Assembly: GCF_034670185.1 (NCBI RefSeq)
Contig: NZ_JAXMNY010000001.1
Span: 992,001-1,056,000 of the forward strand
Source: Nisaea sp.
GTDB taxonomy: Bacteria; Pseudomonadota; Alphaproteobacteria; Thalassobaculales; Thalassobaculaceae
Length of the DNA stretch: 64,000 nt
Direction: 5' to 3'
Below, in pieces: positions 52,975 through 61,055 of this stretch (positions are counted from its first letter, which is position 1; every line of letters starts with the position of its first letter). The notes under the pieces are model-generated. The model was not told the origin of the DNA. It did no database searches and worked only from the letters and a program-made list of their open reading frames with translations. Position numbers and translations under genes: made by a program.

Positions 52975-54564
52975 ATGAGTTCCCTTGACGACGCTGTGGG
53001 GCGCCGGCGCACTTTCGCGATCATCGCGCACCCGGATGCCGGTAAGACCACTTTGACCGAGAAGCTGCTCCTGTTCGGGGGCGCAATTCAGATGGCCGGT
53101 GCCGTTAAGGCGCGCGGACAGCAGCGGCGTGCCCATTCCGACTGGATGAAGGTCGAGCGCGAGCGAGGCATTTCCGTCGCCTCGTCGGTGATGACCTTCG
53201 ATTACGGGAACAACACCTTCAACCTGCTCGACACGCCAGGCCATGAAGATTTCTCGGAGGACACCTACCGGACCCTGACGGCCGTCGATAGCGCCATCAT
53301 GGTGATCGACGGCGCGAAAGGCATAGAGGAGCAGACCCTCAAACTGTTCGAGGTCTGCCGCCTGCGCGACGTCCCGATCATTACCTTCGTCAACAAGATG
53401 GACCGCGAGGCACGGGACAGTTTCGAGCTGCTGGATGAAATCGAGCAGAAACTGGCTCTGGATGTGACGCCGGCAAGCTGGCCGATCGGCATGGGGAAAG
53501 CCTTCAAGGGGTGTTACGACCTGCTGAACGACAAGCTGATCCTGATGGATCGCGGCAGCCACGATGCACCGGACCAGGGGCTAACCTGCAACGGGCTGGA
53601 CGATCCGAAGCTGGATGAATTGCTGCCGGCTTCCGCCGCAAAACAGCTCCGCGAGGAAGTTGAGATGGCGCGCGGGCTGTGCCCGGATTTCGATCCGGAA
53701 GCATTCCTCGGCGGCAGCATGACGCCGGTCTATTTCGGCAGTGCGGTGAACAATTTCGGCGTTCGGGAACTGCTTGGCGGCGTTGCGCGCTACGCTCCGC
53801 CGCCGCGTCCGCAGGCGACGAAAACGCGCGAAGTGACGCCGGCGGAGAAAAAGGTCTCGGCATTCATCTTCAAGATCCAGGCAAACATGGATCCGAAGCA
53901 TCGGGATCGCATTGCCTTCGCCCGGATCTGCTCCGGCCATTTCAAACGCGGCGCCAAGCTGAAGCATGTCCGCAGCGGCAAGCTGATGAACATCCACAAT
54001 CCGGTGATGTTCCTGGCCCAGGACCGTGAAATCGCGGACGAAGCCTGGCCGGGCGACATCATCGGCATCCCGAACCACGGCAATCTGCGGATCGGCGATG
54101 CACTGACCGAGGGCGAGGATCTCCAGTTCAACGGCATTCCGAGTTTCGCGCCGGAACTACTGCAACGGGTTCGGCCGACCGACCCTCTGCGGGCGAAGCA
54201 TCTCGAGAAGGCAGTGGTCCAGCTGGCGGAAGAGGGGGCTGCGAAGGCCTTCAAGACCCGGATCGGCGGTAGCTGGATTGTCGGCGTGGTCGGTGCGCTG
54301 CAATTCGAAGTGCTGGCGGACCGGATTCGCACCGAGTACGACGTGCCGGTGAGTTTCGAGACGGCCGGACTGTATACGGCGCGCTGGCTGGAAGCCGAAG
54401 ACCCGGCGGAACTTAAGAAGTTCATCGAGGCGAACCAGGGCGATCTGGCCGACGACCACGACAACATGCCGGTCTTCATGGCCCGCAATGGCTGGCACCT
54501 ACAGCACACGGCCGAGAACTGGCCGAAGATCAAGTTCCTGAAAGTGAAGGAGCAGATGGCCTAG
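52975..54564 (+). CDS. prfC: Peptide chain release factor 3
   Basis: A 529-residue GTPase that recycles RF1/RF2 from the ribosome. G1 is AHPDAGKTTLTEKLLLFG, G2 includes RGISVASSV, G3 is LLDTPGHEDFSEDTYRTL and G4 is FVNKMDRE. The AVKARGQQRRAHSDWM insert and the RF3-type C-terminal domains distinguish it from EF-G and LepA. The ATG at 52975 gives the standard length. The stop codon lies inside a large inverted repeat. Confidence 0.96.
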   Translation: MSSLDDAVGRRRTFAIIAHPDAGKTTLTEKLLLFGGAIQMAGAVKARGQQRRAHSDWMKVERERGISVASSVMTFDYGNNTFNLLDTPGHEDFSEDTYRTLTAVDSAIMVIDGAKGIEEQTLKLFEVCRLRDVPIITFVNKMDREARDSFELLDEIEQKLALDVTPASWPIGMGKAFKGCYDLLNDKLILMDRGSHDAPDQGLTCNGLDDPKLDELLPASAAKQLREEVEMARGLCPDFDPEAFLGGSMTPVYFGSAVNNFGVRELLGGVARYAPPPRPQATKTREVTPAEKKVSAFIFKIQANMDPKHRDRIAFARICSGHFKRGAKLKHVRSGKLMNIHNPVMFLAQDREIADEAWPGDIIGIPNHGNLRIGDALTEGEDLQFNGIPSFAPELLQRVRPTDPLRAKHLEKAVVQLAEEGAAKAFKTRIGGSWIVGVVGALQFEVLADRIRTEYDVPVSFETAGLYTARWLEAEDPAELKKFIEANQGDLADDHDNMPVFMARNGWHLQHTAENWPKIKFLKVKEQMA

Positions 54565-54599
54565 GCGCATCTGCTCCCTTGGTCCCGTCGCGACGGGAC
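54549..54599. terminator. Nested inverted repeats at the end of prfC, probable bidirectional terminator
   Basis: GGAGCAGATG (54549-54558) pairs with CATCTGCTCC (54568-54577); the loop contains the palindrome GCCTAGGC with the prfC TAG stop. Just after lies a perfect 18-base palindrome GTCCCGTCGCGACGGGAC (54582-54599). It lies between convergent prfC and the FAD oxidase gene. There is no T-run. Confidence 0.55.
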
Positions 54600-54618
54600 G
54601 TACTTATGAGCGTAGATC

Positions 54619-55932
54619 TTAGTGAGAACGCCAGGCCTGCCACCGGTCCTGGATCTGAAAGCCCCAATAGGCGCACTGGGCAATCAATGGGCCGAGTGGG
54701 CCACCAGCGAAATCGAGGCCGAAGGGGGCGAACAGCTTATAGGTCTCGTCATCCTCAGCAATGGCCTTTGCCACGACCTCTCCACCGGCCGTGGTGGCGC
54801 ACATGCCGTGCCCGCCATATCCCTGATTATACCAGACACCCGGTTGCAGCTGTCCGATCTGGGGCATCTTGTGCACCGAATAGCCCATAGTCCCGGGCCA
54901 GGCGACTTCGGCCCGAATACCCTCGAGTTGGGGATAGATCTTCAGGATATCGCCAATCATCTTCTGCCTCAGATTACGCGGCGACAGATTGGAGCTGACA
55001 CGTCCGCCCCATAGCAATCTTGTATCGGGCAGGGCACGGTAATAATCGCCCGCGAGGCGGCTATCCGACGTCGCATAGGGCGCTTTGATGGCATCTCGCA
55101 GCCGGTCGCCAAGCGGCTCTGTAAGGACCACATAGGTCCCGACCGGCAATGTCGCCCGGGACAGCTTCGGATGCAGGTGGCCGATATAGCCCGAACAGCA
55201 GATCACAACCTGATTGGCCGTCACGCTGCCAGTCGCCGTGTCGATCCGTTTTTTGTCCGTGCTGAGGTCCATGTGAGTTACGGCACTGTTCTCAAAGATT
55301 GTTGCTCCCAGACCGGTGCAAGCATCTGCGATACCGTTGGTGAAGTTCAGGGAGTGAAACTGAAACGCCGTCGGGTCCAGTAGGCCCTCGTGGTACCGCT
55401 CAGTGCGGTAGAGTTCCTTCATCTCCTCGCGGCTTTTGAATTCCAGTCCAAGATCGAACCGCTTGTTCATCTTCTCAGCACTGGCTTTCAGGCCATCGGC
55501 ATTCCGGTACCAGGACGCCTTCATAATCCCGTCCTGCATCGGCCCGGCATCGATGCCGTATTGATCAAGCCGTGAACGGATGAGGGTGAGGGCATCGAGG
55601 CTGAGGCGCATAAGCGCATCTGCATCCTCGCGACCCACGACAGATTCAATACCGTCCGACCCTAGGCTGTACCCGGCACTGACAAAACCGCCATTACGGC
55701 CTGACGCACCCCAACCGACCCGTTGAGCCTCAAGGACGACAACTTTCTTTCCCCGCTCGGCAAGCCCCAAGGCCGTAGCGAGGCCTGCCATGCCGCCTCC
55801 AACGACGCAGATATCGCAGTCAAGATCATGCGCGAGGGTAGGGCGCGAGACGGGAGCTTTCAGAGTCCGGCCATAATAACTGTCCACGTAACCTGATCCG
55901 CGTCGCTCCAAACCAGTCATTCCCGTTTCCAT
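54619..55932 (-). CDS. FAD-dependent amine oxidase of the DAO family (PuuB-like)
   Basis: A 437-residue flavoprotein. The N-terminal dinucleotide fold CDICVVGGGMAGLATALGLAERG and VLEAQRVGWGASGRNGGFVSAG identify the DAO family; the C-terminal WYNQGYGGHGMCATTAGGEVVAKAI holds the flavin-side loop. Length and order match gamma-glutamylputrescine oxidase (PuuB) and OoxB-type enzymes oxidising amines. No Puu pathway genes adjoin it. It is divergent from a MarR/LdtR-like regulator gene across a 384-base spacer. Confidence 0.87.
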   Translation of the reverse strand: METGMTGLERRGSGYVDSYYGRTLKAPVSRPTLAHDLDCDICVVGGGMAGLATALGLAERGKKVVVLEAQRVGWGASGRNGGFVSAGYSLGSDGIESVVGREDADALMRLSLDALTLIRSRLDQYGIDAGPMQDGIMKASWYRNADGLKASAEKMNKRFDLGLEFKSREEMKELYRTERYHEGLLDPTAFQFHSLNFTNGIADACTGLGATIFENSAVTHMDLSTDKKRIDTATGSVTANQVVICCSGYIGHLHPKLSRATLPVGTYVVLTEPLGDRLRDAIKAPYATSDSRLAGDYYRALPDTRLLWGGRVSSNLSPRNLRQKMIGDILKIYPQLEGIRAEVAWPGTMGYSVHKMPQIGQLQPGVWYNQGYGGHGMCATTAGGEVVAKAIAEDDETYKLFAPFGLDFAGGPLGPLIAQCAYWGFQIQDRWQAWRSH

Positions 55933-56316
55933 TTCTAATCTGAAGTTCGCGAGACGGATTCCGAATAGAAACCGACGCCCTTGCTTTGCCTTGCATTGAA
56001 TTATCGCTCTTATAATCGCTGAGCGTCAGCGCCGGTCAATCGCCCTTCTGTACGGTTATCGGCATAAATTGTCCGCCGCCAACCCATCAAAAACAGCAAA
56101 GGACCGGAGGTGGCTTTTGGTTGGCCCGATTTTTTCTATGAAATTCTTTTTAATTTTTAGAAGGAAATCAGCGCATTAGCGGGGCAAAACAGCATCATAC
56201 CTAATGGTGACACTCATTCGTAACGTCATTTGCTGATTAAGCTTTACAATTAGAAACCATTTTGATGGAATAGCATCAGTTCGAAAGAAACTGCTCATGC
56301 GATGCGGAGACAAACC
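55933..56316. other. Divergent regulatory spacer between the amine oxidase and the MarR gene
   Basis: 384 bases without a credible gene. AT content is above its neighbours around 56130-56280 (TTTTTTCTATGAAATTC, GATTAAGCTTTACAATTAG). TACAAT at 56245-56250 is a possible -10 for the MarR gene, but no matching -35 is seen. Both outward promoters and a binding site for the regulator are expected here; none can be fixed by eye. Confidence 0.5.
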
Positions 56317-56844
56317 ATGACCGTACAGACACTTCGACGCTCTGCCCTGAAGATCGATACGGCTGATATCGGCATCGGCGCATCCGCCGAAACCGTACGG
56401 TCGGGCTATCTAGAACTGACCTCGATGCTTGACCGGCTGCATCGCCGGTACCTCGACGTGGTTCGTGTTGAACTCGAATCCATGGGGATCAACAATATCA
56501 ACCCGTCACAAGCATTGATGCTTGTCGGCATTGGAGACGAGGATATCCCTGTCCGGGATCTTATCCATCGCAAAGGCTATCAGGCCTCGACCGTCTCTTA
56601 CAACGTCAAGAAGCTTTCCGAATACGGATATCTGGAGCAGGAACGCGCGGCGCACGACCGGCGGTCAGTGCGCCTGCGATTGTCTCCCAAGGGCAGGGAC
56701 ATCGTCACCCGTCTCCGGGACCTGGAAGCCCGTCACATGGAATTCAGCAACGGCCGCAGTGAACTTCTGCGCGGTATGGAAAATGCGACCTCCACGCTGC
56801 GCCAGCTGGACCAGATCTGGGCCGAATACATTACTTTCGGATAA
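56317..56844 (+). CDS. MarR-family regulator, LdtR-like
   Basis: A 175-residue winged-helix regulator. YLELTSMLDRLHRRYLDVVRVEL, GINNINPSQALMLVGIGDEDIPVRDLIHRKGYQASTVSYNVKKLSEYGYLEQERAAHDRRSVRL is the DNA-binding core (residues about 50-125; parts quoted only to show the pattern of LdtR). LdtR controls an L,D-transpeptidase and stress tolerance in rhizobial relatives. The ATG at 56317 has CGGAGA ahead; the frame also begins five codons earlier. A strong terminator follows. Its target here may be the divergent oxidase gene. Confidence 0.85.
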   Translation: MTVQTLRRSALKIDTADIGIGASAETVRSGYLELTSMLDRLHRRYLDVVRVELESMGINNINPSQALMLVGIGDEDIPVRDLIHRKGYQASTVSYNVKKLSEYGYLEQERAAHDRRSVRLRLSPKGRDIVTRLRDLEARHMEFSNGRSELLRGMENATSTLRQLDQIWAEYITFG

Positions 56845-56871
56845 AATTCCCCCTACATCCGAAAAACTGCC

Positions 56872-56907
56872 GAACGCGTCGCTCTTGAGCGGCGCGTTCT
56901 GTTTTTG
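56872..56907. terminator. Strong rho-independent terminator, bidirectional
   Basis: GAACGCG (56872-56878) pairs with CGCGTTC (56893-56899), extended inside by GCTC/GAGC, and TGTTTTTGG follows on the plus strand. On the minus strand the hairpin is followed by GCAGTTTTTCGG, so the same structure can end both the MarR gene and the convergent racemase gene. Confidence 0.8.
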
Positions 56908-56920
56908 GTGCAGGCTGATA

Positions 56921-57607
56921 TCAGCTGGTCGCCGCCCGAAGAGCCGCGCGGGCGAGTGTTCTTGTCGAATCCAGTGTCGGGAGAACGCTGTTCTCGTCAC
57001 TGATGATCAGCGGTATCTCCGTGCAGCCGAGAAGAATCGAATCCGCGCCGCGCTCTTTCATGCGTTCGATAAGCGCCTGAAAGTAGGATATCGAGCCCGA
57101 AAGGAAACGGCCTGGAACGAGCTCTTCCATGATGATCCGGGAGATTTCGATAATCTCTTCCGGATCAGGCCGGATCCAGTCGATGCCAAGCGCTTCAAGT
57201 TTCTCCGGATAGACATCGCTCTCGACCAACCATCTGGTGCCAAGCAAACCGACTTTTCGGAATCCATGCTCCCGGGCGAAAGCCGCGGATTCTTCTGCAA
57301 TATGCAGCCATGGAAGCGGGTATCGCTCCGCCACATAGTCGAATGCCTGGTGAATGGTGTTATCCGGGCAAATCAAGAAATCCGCCCCGGCGCGTTCCAG
57401 TCTTCGGGCGGAATCGAGCATCAACTCCCCGACGCCGCTCAAATCCCCTGCTTCGAGGCAGCTGACATATTTCGAAAGTGGCGGCGTGTGCATCGTGATG
57501 TCGGGATGCTCGTGCGCACCAAGCAGGGCCGCTCCTTCCGCGCAGATGGTCCGGTAGCAGAGCGCCGCACCTTCGGCCGAGCAACCAACAATTCCTATAT
57601 GCTTCAT
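56921..57607 (-). CDS. Aspartate/glutamate racemase family protein
   Basis: A 228-residue two-domain racemase-like enzyme starting MKHIGIVGCSAEGAALCYR. The paired catalytic cysteines appear as FLICPDNTIHQAF (first) and SILLGCTEIPLII (second), so it is likely active. The group racemises amino acids cofactor-free, but hydantoin and other substrates occur; the exact substrate is not readable. It precedes ytoQ-like gene order on the minus strand (gap 18) and shares the bidirectional terminator. Confidence 0.87.
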   Translation of the reverse strand: MKHIGIVGCSAEGAALCYRTICAEGAALLGAHEHPDITMHTPPLSKYVSCLEAGDLSGVGELMLDSARRLERAGADFLICPDNTIHQAFDYVAERYPLPWLHIAEESAAFAREHGFRKVGLLGTRWLVESDVYPEKLEALGIDWIRPDPEEIIEISRIIMEELVPGRFLSGSISYFQALIERMKERGADSILLGCTEIPLIISDENSVLPTLDSTRTLARAALRAATS

Positions 57608-57625
57608 CGGTTTATACGCCGGACC

Positions 57626-58078
57626 TTAAAGTTCTCCAGTCACCACATAACGCAATACCGCAGCAACCTGCGCCGGCGTTTCCGCAACGGCTAACGCCGC
57701 GCCATCGACTTCTTTCAGCGGGTGCGTCAGCGACGGATCATGCTGGACGATGAGCGGCTTTCCGAGTGCGGCTGCATATCCCGCGTCGAACGCTGCATTC
57801 CACTGTTTGTATTTGTCGCCGAACCGGACAACAACGATGTCGGCGCGCTCGATCAGGGTGCGGGTCCGGATCGCATTGACCTTGGCGCCCTTGTGATCGG
57901 CCCAGAACGGCTTTTCCTCGCTGCCGAGAATCGACACACCGCAATCGTCGCTGTTTTCGTGAACCGTTACCGGTGCGGTGAAGCTGATTGGCAATCCCGC
58001 AGCTTTCACCGCTTCTTCAATTTCCGCGCGCCAGTCCGTGTGAATTTCACCAGACAAATAGACTTCAAGATCAGTCAT
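57626..58078 (-). CDS. ytoQ: YtoQ family protein
   Basis: A 150-residue protein beginning LEVYLSGEIHTDWR, the YtoQ-family start, with FTAPVTVHENSDDCGVSILG, KPFWADHKGAKVNAIRTRTLIERADIVVVRFGDKYKQWNAAFDAG quoted in part; ALGKPLIVQHD follows. The fold resembles nucleoside 2-deoxyribosyltransferases, but function is not established. It is upstream of the racemase gene on the same strand, likely one transcript. Confidence 0.85.
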   Translation of the reverse strand: MTDLEVYLSGEIHTDWRAEIEEAVKAAGLPISFTAPVTVHENSDDCGVSILGSEEKPFWADHKGAKVNAIRTRTLIERADIVVVRFGDKYKQWNAAFDAGYAAALGKPLIVQHDPSLTHPLKEVDGAALAVAETPAQVAAVLRYVVTGEL

Positions 58079-58378
58079 CGAACCCTCCTACAGAACAGAC
58101 CGCACTTGATATCCCAGTTTGCCGATTTCTCACAGTCCGCAACTTTGCGGAATACCTGAGGGCGATTTCGGAACGCGCGCTCTTCAATGACAAGGTAAGA
58201 AGAAAAAGTACTTTTCAGGGTTTGGGGATCGTGACCGCCGGTCAGCTCTTATGCCCGGTTCGCCGAACCGTAATATGCACACCTCTGAATTCGGAATCAG
58301 CCAATGTGTAGAAACATTTACCAAATTTTATCAAAGGTATGAAAACGTTCAGTGCATTAAGCACTGGAGAGACAGCTC
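58079..58378. other. Upstream spacer of binding-lipoprotein copy 1
   Basis: 300 bases with no credible gene. The last 80 or so (from about 58297) are repeated 1,380 bases further on, upstream of the second copy: both carry TTTAC(C/T)AAATTTTAT, GTATGAAA and CTGGAGAGACAGCTC. A shared promoter therefore probably lies here, with -35 TTTACC near 58318 and -10 TATGAA near 58339. The first 200 bases hold nothing I recognise. Confidence 0.5.
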
Positions 58379-59665
58379 ATGCGGCCATATGCGACGCTTT
58401 CTGCGGTAATGATGCTCTTGCTGCAACTCGCAGCCTGTGGCGATCCCGAAGTTATTCGTGTCGGTTTTATCGGCGGCCTTGAAGGAAGGGCATCCGATAT
58501 TGGTATCGCGTCACGGAACGCGGTCCAGATGGCCGTCGACGAAAAGAACGAAGCCGGAGGGATCAATGGACGCCAGATCCAGCTTCTCGTTCGCGATGAT
58601 CTTGGGACGTCGGAAGGCGGAGCGGAAGCTGCTCGATCCTTGATCGCTGAAGGGGTAGACGCGATCATAGGTCCCAATCTCAGTGTTGTTGCAGGCGGCA
58701 TGCTCCCGGTGATCAATGAGGCCAAGATCGTAACTGTCACCCCGACCGTTTCTTCCCTCGCCTTTGTCGGCAAGAACGATCATTTCTACCGTATAGGCTC
58801 ATCGACCCGTCAATTTGCGGAAGCTTACGCAAGATACTGCATTGATGAGGGCTATCGAAAAATCGCCCTTGCGCTTGATGGCCGAAATCGGCTTCTTACC
58901 TTGAGCTGGAGTAGTGAATTCGACAAGGCCTTCACCAGACTTGGCGGCACACTCGTGGCGTCGCACCAGTTCGACGCCACAGTTGGCGGCGTATTCGCAA
59001 CGAAACTGTTGAGCACCGGATCAGATGCACTGATTTTTATTGCCAACGGTGTCGATGCTGCTCAGCTTACCCAGCTGATACGAAAACAGGATCGTGCAAT
59101 TGCACTCCTTGCTGGGGAATGGGCTGCTTCGGAAAGCCTCCTCACTCTCGGTGGGACCGCAATCGAGGGCCTGGTTCTTCTGCAACCCTACGATCTGAAC
59201 GATGTGTCGGCGCATTATATTCTCTTCAGGGACTCTTACATAGAGAGGTTCCGCTCCGAGCCGGGATTCTCCAGCATCGCCGCTTATGACGCTGCGACGG
59301 TTCTGTTTTCCGCACTCACTGATCAAGTGGAGGATGGGACTCTGAAAAGATCGATGGATGCGCTTGACACAATTAAAGGCCTGCAACAGGACGTTGATTT
59401 TGACAGTTTTGGAGACAGCGTCCGGGAGCTTGTGTTCGTGACGGTCCAAAATGGGGAATTCATTCGCAAATGAAGCCCCCACGGGTACTCTCGCTGCGTG
59501 TCGCACTTTCTCTTTTGTTTGTCTTTACATCTCTGGTCGCTCTGGTGATCGTCGGTTCGATCACACTTGCCATTCGCTTGCCGCAGAGCGCCGAGGAAAA
59601 CCGAACGATAACCAAAGAGTCCGCGACGGAGATGGTGGCGCGTCGAGGAGTATTTGCATTCTACC
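58297..59665 (+). repeat. Tandem duplication unit, copy 1
   Basis: Homologous to the unit starting at about 59677, with an offset of exactly 1,380 bases at the start. It contains the promoter region, the full binding-lipoprotein gene and the first codons of a histidine kinase gene. Identity is highest over the first 450 bases of the gene and over the kinase start, lower in between. Confidence 0.85.
58379..59473 (+). CDS. Periplasmic-binding lipoprotein, type 1 (Leu/Ile/Val-binding-like), copy 1
   Basis: A 364-residue lipoprotein with signal peptide ending LLQLAAC (Cys20). The mature protein has the type 1 periplasmic-binding fold of branched-chain amino acid receptors: IRVGFIGGLEGRASDIG, NGRQIQLLVRDDLGTSEGGA, AIIGPNLSVVAGG and FYRIGSSTRQFAEAYARY. 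No permease or ATPase gene adjoins it; instead a kinase start follows at an ATGA overlap (59470-59473). It is therefore probably a receptor for signalling rather than uptake. Copy 2 is nearly identical to about residue 150, then diverges. Confidence 0.88.
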   Translation: MRPYATLSAVMMLLLQLAACGDPEVIRVGFIGGLEGRASDIGIASRNAVQMAVDEKNEAGGINGRQIQLLVRDDLGTSEGGAEAARSLIAEGVDAIIGPNLSVVAGGMLPVINEAKIVTVTPTVSSLAFVGKNDHFYRIGSSTRQFAEAYARYCIDEGYRKIALALDGRNRLLTLSWSSEFDKAFTRLGGTLVASHQFDATVGGVFATKLLSTGSDALIFIANGVDAAQLTQLIRKQDRAIALLAGEWAASESLLTLGGTAIEGLVLLQPYDLNDVSAHYILFRDSYIERFRSEPGFSSIAAYDAATVLFSALTDQVEDGTLKRSMDALDTIKGLQQDVDFDSFGDSVRELVFVTVQNGEFIRK

Positions 59666-59736
59666 CGAACAGGTCGTCAGTCCAAGTGCCGGAATATTTA
59701 CTAAATTTTATTATAAGTATGAAAGCGTCCAGTTGA
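59470..59736 (+). pseudogene. Truncated histidine kinase start, remnant of a duplicated gene
   Basis: The first 55 or so codons (LSLRVALSLLFVFTSLVALV; LPQSAEENRTITKESATEM) match the intact kinase at 60859. Then a 2-base deletion relative to that gene (GCGCGTCGAGG versus GCTCGAGTCGAGG, near 59640) shifts the frame, and homology stops near 59665, where the upstream region of copy 2 begins. The open frame runs to 59736 through that promoter region. It could still make an 88-residue peptide with one membrane helix, but it lacks sensor, HAMP and kinase domains. Confidence 0.85.
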
Positions 59737-61055
59737 TTAAATACTGGAGAGACAGCTCATGCGGCCATACGTAACGCTATCTGCGGTAATGATTCTCTTG
59801 CTGCAACTCGCTGCCTGCGGCGATCCCGAAGTCATTCGGGTAGGCTTTATCGGCGGCCTTGAGGGAAGGGCATCCGATATTGGCATCGCGTCACGAAATG
59901 CTGTCCAGATGGCCGTCGACGAAAAGAACGAAGCCGGAGGGATCAACGGACGCCAGATCCAGCTTCTCGTGCGCGATGATCTTGGGACGTCGGAAGGTGG
60001 AGCAGAGGCAGCGCAATCCTTGATCGCTGAGGGCGTAGAGGCAATTATTGGCCCCAACCTCAGTGTTGTTGCAGGCGGCATGGTTCCGGTCATCAACGAG
60101 GCCAAGATCGTATCGATCACCCCGACGGTTTCTTCCCTCGCCTTTGTCGGCAATAACGATCATTTCTACCGTATAGGCTCATCGACTCGTCAATATGCTG
60201 AAGCCTACGCGCGATACAGCATTGATGTCGGGCACCGAAAAATGGCCACTGCGCTTGACGGAAGAAATGCGCTCTTTTCCTCAAGCTGGCAGGATGAGTT
60301 TGAAAGGGCTTTTACCGAACTAGGAGGCACGCTCGTTGCCTCGTTCCAGTTTGACAGCACTATCGGCGGAGAGTTTTCCCGCGCGGCGACGACCCTTTTG
60401 GCATCGAAGCCGGACGCAATGATTTTTATCGCCAACGGCGTAGATTCTGCGCAGCTCACCCAGCAGGTCCGAAAACAGGATAAAGAAGTAGAGCTCATGG
60501 CCGCGGAATGGGCTGCTTCGGAAAGCCTTCTCACTCTTGGCGGTGCCGCGATTGAAGGGCTTCTCCTACTGCAAACATATGACCGGTATGATGAGACCGC
60601 ACATTACGTTGCATTCCGGGATGCTTATAAAGCCAGGTTCCGCTCCGATCCGGGTTTTTCAAGCATCGCGGCTTATGACGGCGCGACAGTTTTGTTTTCC
60701 GCTCTTCAGGAGAGGGGGGACGATGAGACCATGAAATCGTCAATGGATGCGCTTGGTACAACCCAGGGCCTGCAACAGAAAGTGACGTTCGACGGTTTTG
60801 GAGATAGTGCGAGGCAGCTTGTTTTCGTTACCGTTCAGAAAGGGAAATTCATCCGGAAATGAAGATCCCGAAAGTCCTTTCTCTGCGCGTCGCGCTCTCT
60901 CTTTTATTCGTCTTCACGCCTCTGGTTGCTCTCGTAATCGTCGGATCGATCACGCTGGCTATTCGCTTGCCTCAGATCGCTGAGGAAAACCGATCAATAG
61001 CCAAAGAGTCGGCGGCGGAGATGGCCGCTCGAGTCGAGGAATACCTGCGTTCTCT
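59677..61055 (+). repeat. Tandem duplication unit, copy 2
   Basis: Counterpart of the unit at 58297: promoter region, complete binding-lipoprotein gene and the first 60 or so codons of the intact histidine kinase, which here runs on to its full length. The junction with copy 1 is at about 59665-59677. Confidence 0.85.
59759..60862 (+). CDS. Periplasmic-binding lipoprotein, type 1 (Leu/Ile/Val-binding-like), copy 2
   Basis: A 367-residue paralogue of copy 1, with the same lipobox (LLQLAAC) and near-identical first 150 residues, which form one lobe. Residues about 155-240 and 260-330 differ in many places (SSSWQDEFERAFTELGGTL against the copy 1 version; an insertion near EFSRAATTLLASKPDAM). 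These parts line the second lobe and hinge in this fold, so ligand choice may differ. The stop overlaps the kinase ATG by four bases (60859-60862), so both proteins are made from one transcript. Confidence 0.88.
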   Translation: MRPYVTLSAVMILLLQLAACGDPEVIRVGFIGGLEGRASDIGIASRNAVQMAVDEKNEAGGINGRQIQLLVRDDLGTSEGGAEAAQSLIAEGVEAIIGPNLSVVAGGMVPVINEAKIVSITPTVSSLAFVGNNDHFYRIGSSTRQYAEAYARYSIDVGHRKMATALDGRNALFSSSWQDEFERAFTELGGTLVASFQFDSTIGGEFSRAATTLLASKPDAMIFIANGVDSAQLTQQVRKQDKEVELMAAEWAASESLLTLGGAAIEGLLLLQTYDRYDETAHYVAFRDAYKARFRSDPGFSSIAAYDGATVLFSALQERGDDETMKSSMDALGTTQGLQQKVTFDGFGDSARQLVFVTVQKGKFIRK

